From Streptomyces sp. CBMA156 (GTDB lineage Bacteria > Actinomycetota > Actinomycetes > Streptomycetales > Streptomycetaceae): a stretch of 45,695 nucleotides of DNA. Every line of letters begins with the position of its first letter. Position 1 is the stretch's first letter. The notes under the pieces were generated by a model. It was not told where the DNA came from. It made no database searches and saw only the letters and a program-made list of their open reading frames with translations. This document shows positions 24,350 to 31,453 of the stretch, piece by piece. A program made the position numbers and the translations under genes. The stretch lies in contig NZ_MSJQ01000407.1 of assembly GCF_014596515.1 (NCBI RefSeq), positions 1 to 45,695 of the forward strand, given 5' to 3'.

Positions 24350-25567
24350 TCAACCGGTGCCGGTGTCGTCACCCGTGTCATCGCCCGTGTCGCTGCTGTC
24401 GGCGTACTGACTCAAGCCGTGGGCGGAGAGGATGAGTTCGACGTCCTCGCCGTCCGCTCCTTCGACGTCGATGTCGCCCCACACGTGGAAGTCGAGGTGG
24501 GCGAACCGGGGAGCCAGGTCGGCCAGAACGGCCAGCGGGGTCCGGTCCTCGTCCGTGTCCTCGATCACCAGGTCCCGGATGCTCAGGTACTTCAGTTGGG
24601 GGAGGAGCGAGCTCTCCGCGAGGACGACGAAGTGGCCGGCCTCGTCGGCCTCGAACTCCGCTTCGCTCAGGTCCAGGCTCCGCAGCCGGGGGAACCTGGC
24701 CGCGTCGAGCGCTTCCAGCTGGGCGTTCGAAGCCACGGTGCCGTGGACGTCGTGGTCGGACACCACCTCCAGCGAGACGAGGGCCGGTGTGGAGAAGTCG
24801 AACAGGGAGCCGTCGGCGAAGACGGACCCTCGGGTCCGCAGATGCGTCAGGGCGTCGTGTTCCAGGTCGTCGAACAGGTACGCGCCTTCGAGGGCCAGGT
24901 TGCGCAGCGCGGGCAGCGAAGCCCACAGTGCCCGTTCCACCGGCTTGGGCACCACCGGGTCGTTCAGGTACGTCTCGGGGTCGACCCGGTTGCCGGTCGA
25001 GGTCGTGTGGAGTTCCAGGAGCAGGTCGAAGTCGTGCCCGAAGTGCAGGGCTTCGAGCCGGGGCCAGGAGCGGCGGGACAGAGCGACCGCGGCGCGTTCG
25101 GCGGAGTGGTGGTAGTCGGTGAGGTGCAGCTCCAGTTCGCCCAACAGGCGGGTCGCCGGGTGGGACAGCAGGACGTCGATCAGCGCGGCCTCCCACTGCT
25201 CGGCGTCGGCCGGATCGTACGTCCAGGTGTGGGGCAGGTCCGCCAGGAGCCGTTCCACCAGGGCGCCGCGCCGGGACGCGGTCTCCGCCGCGGGCCGGAA
25301 GACGGCCGTGTCGACGAAGCCGCGCGACCAGGTGAACTGCCAGGAACCGTCGGCGCGCAGGCGGTCGAGGCCGAGGTCCTGTTCCACGCGCACGTACGCG
25401 GCGCCGGGGTCGGCGGTGGTGCCCTTCGCGCCGCCGGTGTCGTGGAGGTGTTCCAGACGGACCGCCTCTCCCCGTGGGTCACCTGCCGCGGTCAGGGCGT
25501 CCGCGTAGGTGAGCCACGGCCCCCACCGGTCGGTGACCGGTACCGCCACGCTCTCGGCAAAGCTCAT
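24350..25567 (-). CDS. TIGR02996-type protein with leucine-rich-like repeats
   Basis: 405 residues. Near the N-terminus, YADALTAAGDPRGEAVRLEH (about 21-40) matches the TIGR02996 repeat-companion signature (YADWLxxxGDPRGEFIRLQ). The rest has leucine-rich-like segments such as LPALRNLALEGAYLFDDLEH and FPRLRSLDLSEAEFEADEAG. It ends in an Asp/Thr/Gly repeat (DDTGDDTGTG). ATG 25567 has AGGAGG six bases upstream. No catalytic motif is visible; such proteins are thought to bind other proteins. In this family of loci they may relate to contact or conflict systems, but that is a guess. Confidence 0.75.
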   Translation of the reverse strand: MSFAESVAVPVTDRWGPWLTYADALTAAGDPRGEAVRLEHLHDTGGAKGTTADPGAAYVRVEQDLGLDRLRADGSWQFTWSRGFVDTAVFRPAAETASRRGALVERLLADLPHTWTYDPADAEQWEAALIDVLLSHPATRLLGELELHLTDYHHSAERAAVALSRRSWPRLEALHFGHDFDLLLELHTTSTGNRVDPETYLNDPVVPKPVERALWASLPALRNLALEGAYLFDDLEHDALTHLRTRGSVFADGSLFDFSTPALVSLEVVSDHDVHGTVASNAQLEALDAARFPRLRSLDLSEAEFEADEAGHFVVLAESSLLPQLKYLSIRDLVIEDTDEDRTPLAVLADLAPRFAHLDFHVWGDIDVEGADGEDVELILSAHGLSQYADSSDTGDDTGDDTGTG

Positions 25568-25622
25568 GTGATCCTCCTGGTACGGGACATGAGGCACCAT
25601 AGGGGCCGCCGCCGGCACCGGC

Positions 25623-26168
25623 TCACACGGGGCGGTCGGCACGGTGTGGTGTGGCCCCGTCCGATACAGGAGTCCCCCGCACGGCCGCTCCGGGGCTCTC
25701 GCCGGCCCTGCGAGGGTCATCCGGCCGCTCGGGCAGTGCGGACGTGTCAGCCTCGTGGCACGCCCAGGGCCAACAGAAGCCCTGCCTGCCGTCGGCGCTG
25801 CGGTCGCGGTACAGGCCGGCCCCGATGGTGAAGGACCTTGCACCGATCGTGAACGCGTCGCCCTTCTTGTTGTTGATCTTCACCTTGTCGACGAAGTCGT
25901 GATCGCCGCCGAGAGACATCCACGGGGCCTGCCCGCCCTTCGGCGGGAACCAGCCGGTCCACACGTCGAAGTCGGTGCCGATGACGAACAGCTGCTCGGT
26001 GCCGTCGCCGTAGTCGCCGCCGCAGTGGAAGGTGCCGCCGCTGGCGTTGCAGGCCTCGGGCACCAGCGGGGCCTGGTCGCGGTCGCCCGCCGCCATGGCC
26101 GGGGCGGCACCCGGAGCGAGGGCGGTCAGCGCGGCGAGGGCCACGTCGGCGGTCTTGATCGTGCTCAT
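25623..26168 (-). CDS. Secreted lectin-propeller-like protein, probably truncated
   Basis: 181 residues. A signal peptide (residues 1-27, ending PAMAA) is followed by CNASGGTFHCGGDYGDGTEQ and LFVIGTDFDVWTGWFPPKGG, similar to one blade of PLL/fucose-lectin-type propellers (FVxGTDxxVWxxW). Instead of further blades it passes to a short segment with CWPWAC and then a low-complexity basic tail of about 40 residues. A full protein of this type would have several blades, so the 3' part is probably lost. Start ATG 26168 has only a weak GAGAAG site. Function unknown. Confidence 0.55.
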   Translation of the reverse strand: MSTIKTADVALAALTALAPGAAPAMAAGDRDQAPLVPEACNASGGTFHCGGDYGDGTEQLFVIGTDFDVWTGWFPPKGGQAPWMSLGGDHDFVDKVKINNKKGDAFTIGARSFTIGAGLYRDRSADGRQGFCWPWACHEADTSALPERPDDPRRAGESPGAAVRGTPVSDGATPHRADRPV

Positions 26169-26413
26169 CAGTACTTCTCACAGGGCTGCGATAGGGGCGG
26201 GGCCGTTCGCCCGGCCCGCGGACGGTCTTGGGCAGGGCCGGACGGTCCATCGCGCATGCCCAGGGCGCGTGCGACGGGTGCCTCCAGAAGCGGTGATCGC
26301 GAGATCGGTGAACGTCCGCACGCCGTAGCGCCGCCGTGCGGCCCGCAGGCCCGTACCCGTCCCCGGCCCTGCCCGTCGGCCCGTCCCTGGCCGGCGGACG
26401 CGCCGGGCGGGGC

Positions 26414-27214
26414 TCAGGCGGCCGGGAGCATGGCGCGCCGGCCGGGCGCGGCGGGGGACTGCACGGTCATCCCGCCGTCGATCACCAGGAGCTGCCCGGT
26501 CAGGTAACGCGACTCGTCGGAGGCCAGGAACACCATCGCGTGGCCGATGTCCTCGGGGGAGCCCAGATACGGCAGGGCGTTGCAGGCCAGGAGCGACTCG
26601 ACGACCTCGGCAGGCAGGTTGTCCCGCAGGGCGGGCGTCATGACGGCCCCGGGGGCCACCGCGTTGCAGCGCACGCCCTGCGGGCCGTACTGCACGGCGA
26701 TCGACTTGGTGAGGTTGACGACGGCGGCCTTCACGGCGCCGTAGGAGATCTGGACGACGTCGCCGACCAGGCCGGCCACCGAGGCGGTGTTGATGATCGA
26801 CCCGCCGCCCGCCGCGATGAGGTGCGGCAGCGCGTGCCGGGTGCCGAGCAGGGTGCTGCGCATGTTGAGGGCGACGGCGCGGTCGAACTCGTCAAGGTCG
26901 AGCCGGAGCAGGTCGAGGTCCTTGCGGGGGTCGCTGCCGCCCACGTGGTTGCAGAGCACGTCCAGTCCGCCGAACTCACGCACGGCGGCCGCGACGGCGG
27001 CAGCCGTCGAGGCGTCGTCGGTGACGTCGACGGTCACCGGCAGGGCACGGCCGCCGGCCGCCTCCACCAGACGCGCGGTCTCCTCGGCGGCGGCCGGGTG
27101 GTGGTCGGCGACCACCACGGCGGCCCCCTCGAGGCTCATCAGCTCGGCCGCGGCGCGGCCGATCCCACTGCCGGCGCCGGTGATCAGCGCGGTCTTGTCC
27201 TTGAGTCGGTCCAT
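26414..27214 (-). CDS. Short-chain dehydrogenase/reductase
   Basis: 266 residues. TGAGSGIG (about 13-20), an Asp at the end of the second strand (VVVADHHP) favouring NAD(H), NHVGGSD (about 89), Ser in NTASVAG (about 143) and YGAVK (Tyr 157, Lys 161), then VAPGAVMTP. The usual NNAG reads CNHVGG, an allowed variant. The ATG has GAGGAG eight bases upstream. It is divergent from a TetR gene over twin palindromes. Substrate unknown. Confidence 0.88.
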   Translation of the reverse strand: MDRLKDKTALITGAGSGIGRAAAELMSLEGAAVVVADHHPAAAEETARLVEAAGGRALPVTVDVTDDASTAAAVAAAVREFGGLDVLCNHVGGSDPRKDLDLLRLDLDEFDRAVALNMRSTLLGTRHALPHLIAAGGGSIINTASVAGLVGDVVQISYGAVKAAVVNLTKSIAVQYGPQGVRCNAVAPGAVMTPALRDNLPAEVVESLLACNALPYLGSPEDIGHAMVFLASDESRYLTGQLLVIDGGMTVQSPAAPGRRAMLPAA

Positions 27215-27239
27215 GGTTCCACTCCTCGTCGAGCCGTTG

Positions 27240-27279
27240 GTCATCATTGATGACAAGGGTAAGTCATCTATGATGACTT
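27240..27279. promoter_or_regulatory. Twin TetR operators between the second SDR/TetR pair
   Basis: GTCATC-ATT-GATGAC (27240-27254) and AAGTCATC-TAT-GATGACTT (27261-27279) are perfect palindromes with shared GTCATC arms. TATGAT at 27269-27274, inside the second, is a good -10 box towards the TetR gene, so binding would block it. Confidence 0.82.
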
Positions 27280-27305
27280 CTTCGACGAGTGAAGGAGAAC
27301 CCGGC

Positions 27306-27887
27306 GTGAGCGAGTCACCAACCCCCCGGCCGCGCCGGTCCTCGGCCCTGACCAGACAGGCCATCCACGACGCGGCGCGGGAACTGTTCAACCGGGACGG
27401 CTTCGGCGCCGTGGGCATCCGCGCGGTCGCCGCGCGGGCCGGAGTGGACGCCGCACTGGTGATCCGGTACTTCGGATCAAAGGAGCGGCTCTTCGTCGAG
27501 GCGATGAGCGTCGACCTACCGGCCGCCAGGATCCTCCAGGGCCCGCTGGACGGCATGGGCCGGGCACTGGTCGCTCATGTGGTGGACCTGTCCTCCTCGA
27601 CCGCGGGCTCGCTGGCCGTCGCCTCCCTCGCCGCCCTGTTCCGGGCCTCCGACCGTGCCGAGGTCCAGCGCAGCCTGCGGACCACGATCGAGCGGGCCTT
27701 CGCCGATCCGCTCGCCCCCCGCCTCGCCGGCGAGGACGCCGAACTGCGCGCCCATCTGATCGCCGCCCAGATCGGCGGGCTCCTCACCTCCCTGCACGTG
27801 GTGGAGGACGAGATGCTCGTCTCCGCCGACCGGACGGCGCTGGTCGCGCACTACGGCGACGCCGTCCAGCGGCTCATCGACGGCTGA
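27306..27887 (+). CDS. TetR-family repressor of the second SDR gene
   Basis: 193 residues from GTG 27306 (AAGGAG eight bases upstream). HTH: ALTRQAIHDAARELFNRDGF followed by IRAVAARAGVDAALVIRYFG (about 8-50). The C-terminal domain (GRALVAHVVDL...LRTTIERAF) resembles the TetR_C_16-like group. It is divergent from the SDR and should bind the GTCATC palindromes. An earlier ATG at 27271 would lie inside an operator and is less likely. Confidence 0.88.
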   Translation: MSESPTPRPRRSSALTRQAIHDAARELFNRDGFGAVGIRAVAARAGVDAALVIRYFGSKERLFVEAMSVDLPAARILQGPLDGMGRALVAHVVDLSSSTAGSLAVASLAALFRASDRAEVQRSLRTTIERAFADPLAPRLAGEDAELRAHLIAAQIGGLLTSLHVVEDEMLVSADRTALVAHYGDAVQRLIDG

Positions 27888-28113
27888 GAGTGATCTCGGC
27901 GCCGCGATCGCGTCGCTCGCGGAAGGGCGGTGTCCGGGCCTCCTCGCCGGCCGCTGCCCGATCAACGCGGTCAGCGTGCCGCGTCCCGCAAAGAAGGATG
28001 TGACTCGAGGAGTACCGTCCGGCCCTGACACCACCCGGACCCCGGGCACTGGGCGCTCGCCCGCCGCACCATCGACCACGTCCTGCGCCCGCGCCAGCAG
28101 CCGCAGCTCGGCC

Positions 28114-28356
28114 TGGCTTTTCCCCGGTCGGCAGCCCGGGCTTCCAATGAACCCGACCAGCCTGATCGACCAGATCCGAGCCGCCGGAGCTACCGTCCAG
28201 CGCGGCAGAACCTCAGCAATCCGCCAACTGGTCCTCCAAGCCCCCGCACCCGTGATCGCCCGGGCCCTCGGCTACCACGACAGGACCACCAACCGTCTCG
28301 TCACCAAGGCCGGCGGAACCTGGAGCCGATACGCCCCAGGCGACCACGAACGGTGA
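28114..28356 (+). pseudogene. C-terminal remnant of trio gene 3 (remnant 3)
   Basis: The frame from 28114 reads WLFPGRQPGLPMNPTSLIDQ, then APAPVIARALGYHDRTTNRL and GGTWSRYAPGDHER to TGA at 28354. This parallels WLFPGRRAGQ, LPAPVVADALGYHDKTTSRL and GGTWSRHAAGDHTR of the intact gene. Only the last 80 codons remain and no start exists. Leu again replaces the catalytic Tyr. Upstream sequence (27888-28113) is unrelated and holds nothing I recognise. Confidence 0.85.
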
Positions 28357-28492
28357 CACCGCAGACGCCAACCACTCCGAAGACGACGCTCTGAACCACG
28401 TGCTGGAACCTGGCCCTCGGCAACGGCACTGTCAGCCGGATACGTCAGACTGCACTGACGGACCTGCCGAAACGCTACCCGGGGAGGGGCGC

Positions 28493-29380
28493 TTGGCCGC
28501 CGACTTCTGTCACGCCGAGAACGAGGAAGGCGTACGTCTCGACGACCCGTCCGAAGCTGCCGTACGCACTCTGCTCAGCGGGCTCGACAACACGGAGAAC
28601 ACGTTCGTGATCCTCCAAACCGGAGAGGACGAGCCTTCCTGGTACGCCTCGGTCGCGTTGGAGGACGAAGGCGGCTACGAGGTCGTCCTGCGTGATCCGT
28701 CCTGTCGGGAACACGTTGTGGCCACGGAGACCAGCGCCGAGAAGATCGCGCGAGACCTCATCCTGTGGATCGCCCGACGCGACTTCCGGGGACGGACAGT
28801 GCACCACAGCGTCCCGCGGCCGGACGTTGTCGGGCTCGCGCGACTCGCCGGCCTGGACCCGGCAACCGCCGAGCCACTGCTTCCGTGGGACCTGGCCCAG
28901 GATGTCGCCGGAATCCGGTTCCCCGCCGACTACCGAGCATTCGTCGACCTCTTCGGTCCTGGCGAGCTACGGGGAGAACTCGGCGTCGTGACTCCGCGGC
29001 CGCTTCCAGGCCGACCCATCGGCGTCGGTGCTCTCTCCCGCAAGGTCAACGAGCTGATCAACGACACCGGGGCCGCGTTCAAGCAGATGCGGGAGGACTC
29101 GCCCGACCTCTGCCCGTACCCCGTCTACCCCGAGCCCGGCGGCCTGCTGTGCTGGGCGAGCAACTACTACGGAGACCACTGCTTCTGGCTCACCGAAGGG
29201 GACGACCCGGACCGCTGACCCGTCGTGGTGTGGCTGCGAGGCGAATTCCCCGACGGCTGGCACCGCTACGACATGGGCATGGCCAGGTTCCTCCTGCTGG
29301 CACTGTCAGGCGAGGACTCCACCCTGGACGACCTCGGAGTCGCGACTTCGACCGCGCCGGTCTGGGTTCCCTCACGCTAG
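28493..29380 (+). pseudogene. SUKH/SMI1-like gene interrupted by an in-frame TGA
   Basis: TTG 28493 (GGGGAGG five bases upstream) opens a 241-codon frame; GTG 28400 is another possible start. The N-terminal 100 residues (AVRTLLSGLDNTENTFVILQ, then EKIARDLILWIARRDF) resemble Imm1-like immunity domains. The second half (IRFPADYRAFVDLFGPGELR, then LCWASNYYGDHCFWLTEGDD) is the SMI1/KNR4 (SUKH) type. At 29216-29218 TGA interrupts the chain where relatives would have Trp. The same frame continues PVVVWLRGEFPDGWHRYDMG and ends at TAG 29380. SUKH and Imm1 proteins often protect against polymorphic toxins; no toxin gene is visible here. Confidence 0.7.
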
Positions 29381-29420
29381 CCACAACTACCGAGCGCGAC
29401 ATCCACCACGGCCCGGCAGT

Positions 29421-29458
29421 GAACACGCGACACCTCGACATGCGCGCCTACCAGTCCC
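29421..29458. repeat. Element-end site D
   Basis: Matches site C at 34 of 38 positions, with CATGCGCGCCTACCAGTCCC intact. The following CGAGGCC of the other sites reads AACCCC here, and the Tn3 fragment begins within five bases. The site is therefore cut at its right end. Confidence 0.7.
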
Positions 29459-29462
29459 AACC

Positions 29463-29632
29463 CCCATGACCCGGCGGACTTCGCGGAACGCGGTGCAGGT
29501 GGCGTTCTCGCGGGAGCCGGCCTGCAGGCACCACAGCAGCAGCGCGGAGATGGCGCCCTCGCGTATGGAGACGGCCACCCGCATCAGGTGCCGGAACTGG
29601 GGCTCAATCAGGTCGAAGTCGATGACGTCGTT
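29463..29632 (-). pseudogene. Internal fragment of a Tn3-family transposase
   Basis: The minus strand reads DVIDFDLIEPQFRHLMRVAV, SIREGAISALLLWCLQAGSR and ENATCTAFREVRRVMG. This is the conserved Tn3 transposase stretch (DLIExxxxxxMRVxxSIxEGxISSxxLLRRLxSxSRKNxxYxAFREVGRV). About 56 codons remain, with no start or stop of its own. It fills the gap between site D and gene 3 remnant 4. It is not contiguous with the C-terminal fragment at 24.1 kb, although the two could come from one original copy. Confidence 0.75.
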
Positions 29633-29635
29633 GCG

Positions 29636-29790
29636 GCGGCCCCCGTCGTCGCGGACGCCTTTGGCTACGACGACGCGACCACCAGCCTCCTCCTCGGAGA
29701 GAGCGGAGGGACCTGAAGCCGATACGCCGCAGGCGACCGCCTCCGGTCGCCATCCGGCTGGGCTCCCCACCGACTCACCGACGGTTGAAG
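29636..29790 (+). pseudogene. C-terminal remnant of trio gene 3 (remnant 4) with end site F
   Basis: AAPVVADAFGYDDATTSLLL and GESGGT are followed by TGA where the intact gene has the Trp of GGTWSR. The reading then continues SRYAAGDRLRSPSGWAP. The nucleotides after it (GGCTGGGCTCCCC) match the end of gene 3 before site A. ACT-CACCGACG-GTTG at 29773-29787 occupies the position of the AAC-N8-GTT site. The tail motif of sites A and B is missing after GTTGAAG. Confidence 0.78.
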
Positions 29791-29791
29791 C

Positions 29792-30484
29792 TCAGATCAC
29801 ATCCTGGACCAGCTGCGGGTAACCGATCTCGGCGATGTCCTCGGCCAGGTCTGCGAGGGTGACCTCCGGGTTCAGCGACGACACGAGCTCATGGCTCAGC
29901 GGTCGCAAGGCATATGCATCGCGCACCGCTTCCAGGTCCACGGAAACCTCGTAGTAGTCCTCGGCGAAGCGCTGGAACGCCTCCGGCGAACGGTCGACCA
30001 GGAGCTCGAACAGGCCCGCCGCCCCATCGGGGTCGGAACACCCGGCGGGGAAGTCGATCACGCCGTGCCGCCACCGATCGTCCGTCGCCTCCCGCCACAG
30101 ACAGGCCGTCACGACGGGCACGTCGTCCTCATCGGTGAACGCGGGCTCCTCGACGAAGGGCTTGAAGGCTCCCGGAACCTCGTCGATCACTCCCGGCCAG
30201 GGCTCGCCGTCGTTGCCGTATGGGCTCATCGGTGCTTCGTGGTCGAAGCCACGGATATAGGCCCCGGCCGCCGAGAACACGATGGAGTACTCGTCCCCCG
30301 AGCCGTTGCGCATCGATGCCATCTCCTCGCCGTCAGCCCAGCCGGCGTTGAAGGAGTAGTACCGGCCCTCCCAGTCCGGGCTCAAGATCGCATCGAGCAT
30401 CGCCAACGAGCGGCACAGGTTCCGCAGGTCAGCGATGGAAGGGAGCCGGCGAGCTACGTCATAGACAGTCACGTACTCATACAA
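29792..30484 (-). CDS. Hypothetical acidic protein in a single-gene slot
   Basis: 230 residues from TTG 30484 (AGGGG seven bases upstream); GTG 30472 is an alternative. The protein is acidic, rich in Asp/Glu and aromatics (SPDWEGRYYSFNAGWADGEE, then FSAAGAYIRGFDHEAPM), with no signal peptide, membrane helix or metal motif. The composition and style recall immunity-type or SUKH-like proteins, but I cannot assign a family. It is oriented against the flanking sites, stands alone between site F (ends 29787) and site B (starts 30517), and has lower GC than the chromosome around the island. It looks intact. Confidence 0.65.
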   Translation of the reverse strand: MYEYVTVYDVARRLPSIADLRNLCRSLAMLDAILSPDWEGRYYSFNAGWADGEEMASMRNGSGDEYSIVFSAAGAYIRGFDHEAPMSPYGNDGEPWPGVIDEVPGAFKPFVEEPAFTDEDDVPVVTACLWREATDDRWRHGVIDFPAGCSDPDGAAGLFELLVDRSPEAFQRFAEDYYEVSVDLEAVRDAYALRPLSHELVSSLNPEVTLADLAEDIAEIGYPQLVQDVI

Positions 30485-30516
30485 CCGGATGCCCCTGACA
30501 TCCAGAATCTCCCCCC

Positions 30517-30601
30517 AAGGCTGTCACGATCAGTAGCAATACCGGAACGAGATGGGGCAACTCGCGACGGTTGAATACGCGAGCCCACCAGTACCGAGGC
30601 C
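30517..30601. repeat. Putative right boundary site (site B)
   Basis: Contains CAAC-TCGCGACG-GTTG (30558-30573), the same 8-bp centre as sites L and E, followed by the full terminal tail (30570-30601) shared with site A. Its left 64 bases match site E. CTCGCG (30561-30566) and CGCGAG (30578-30583) could also pair in single-stranded form. Beyond 30601 the sequence is unrelated to the other copies. Confidence 0.7.
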
Positions 30602-30655
30602 GGCGGTGTTCTGGTGCTGCGGTGCGGGGTACGGCATGGGGCTCCGGGGCTTGTT

Positions 30656-31327
30656 CTAGGACGTTCGGACGGCGAAGCTTCCCAGGGCGCCCTCCAGGCG
30701 GTCGTAGGCCTGCACCGCCGAGGGGCGCACCGCGGCGGCGATCGCGGCGTGCTCCTCGCCGGCCAGGGTGCGGCGGAACACCTCGGCGAACACCGCCCGG
30801 TCGACGGCGGCGAGCAGCGCGGCGGCGACCCGGCACTCGAAGCCGACGGGTATCTCGTGCACCGCCTCGGCCAGCGCCTCGGCGAGTGCCGTCTCGCCCT
30901 GCTCGTGCAGCTCGCGGAGCCGGGCGGCCAGGGCGGGGCTGTCGAAGACGGTGCGGGCGAAGGCCGGTCCGGCGAAGCCGAGCCCGGCGTCGTGCCGGTC
31001 GATCCCGGCGAGGCAGTCGCGGCGCAGTGCGGCCAGTGCGGACTCGCCCGGCGCGCGCCCGGCGACCGTCCCGGCGAGCCGGTCGACGAGCTCCTCGTAG
31101 AGGTCGAAGAAGAGGTCTTCCTTGCGCGGGAAGTGGTTGGTGACGGTCATCTTGGCGACGCCCGCGGCGGCCGCGACCTCGGCGATGGTGGTCCGGTCGA
31201 AGCCCTGCTCGATGAAGAGCCTGGTCGCGGTGTGCGAGATCGCCTCACGGGTGCGGCGTTTGTTGAGCTCGCGCAGGTTCGGCGTCGGGGGCGGAGTCGG
31301 GTTCGCGGTGGTCCCGGTGTCGGTCAT
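30656..31327 (-). CDS. TetR-family regulator divergent from mca
   Basis: 223 residues. HTH: TREAISHTATRLFIEQGFDR then TIAEVAAAAGVAKMTVTNHF (about 26-66), followed by PRKEDLFFDLYEELVDRL. The first 20 residues are a disordered Thr/Pro stretch. It is divergent from the Mca-like amidase. An inverted repeat TGGGTC/GACCCA (31351-31356, 31376-31381) lies between them and overlaps the -35 box of mca. The regulator may induce mycothiol-dependent detoxification in response to an electrophile; that is inferred from context. Confidence 0.87.
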   Translation of the reverse strand: MTDTGTTANPTPPPTPNLRELNKRRTREAISHTATRLFIEQGFDRTTIAEVAAAAGVAKMTVTNHFPRKEDLFFDLYEELVDRLAGTVAGRAPGESALAALRRDCLAGIDRHDAGLGFAGPAFARTVFDSPALAARLRELHEQGETALAEALAEAVHEIPVGFECRVAAALLAAVDRAVFAEVFRRTLAGEEHAAIAAAVRPSAVQAYDRLEGALGSFAVRTS

Positions 31328-31350
31328 GGCAGGAGCGTAGCGCAGTTCGC

Positions 31351-31403
31351 TGGGTCGGGCACAGTAATTATGCTTGACCCAATCTGTGGCTCCGTCCTAA
31401 GTT
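31351..31403 (+). promoter_or_regulatory. mca promoter with overlapping inverted repeat
   Basis: TTGACC (31375-31380)-17 bp-TAAGTT (31398-31403) is a near-consensus promoter towards mca. TGGGTC (31351-31356) and GACCCA (31376-31381) form a 6-bp inverted repeat 19 bp apart, the second arm overlapping the -35 box. The wide spacing is less typical of TetR, so operator function is less sure than the promoter. Confidence 0.6.
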
Positions 31404-31453
31404 TCTCCGTGACCGCAGTTCCGTCACCCGATCACCCACCGTGGGAGGTATCC

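Larger units (their letters stand above)
15418..30572. mobile_element. Mosaic 15-kb island with a recombinase trio and cassette-like payloads
   Basis: The 14-bp sequence AACTCGCGACGGTT is found at 15418-15431 and again in the same orientation at 30559-30572, with a third copy at 19214-19227. The recombinase trio lies immediately inside the left copy, as expected of an integrated element. The interior contains three decayed copies of the third module gene, two Tn3 transposase fragments, several broken genes and unrelated small payloads. The flanks (DUF6445-like gene; TetR/Mca) look like ordinary chromosome. The exact ends and whether it moves as one unit are inferred. Confidence 0.55.

Noticed and set aside
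15415..30601. CRISPR array or integron attC array
   Set aside because: Repeats are few, irregularly spaced and separated by whole genes. No cas genes are seen and the recombinase lacks the extra helix typical of integron integrases as far as can be judged.
30517..30601. Minus-strand reading of the boundary repeat as a membrane peptide (LVPVLLLIVTALGG)
   Set aside because: The repeat at 19.2 kb gives a similar reading only because the DNA is repeated; there is no start, stop or context for a gene.
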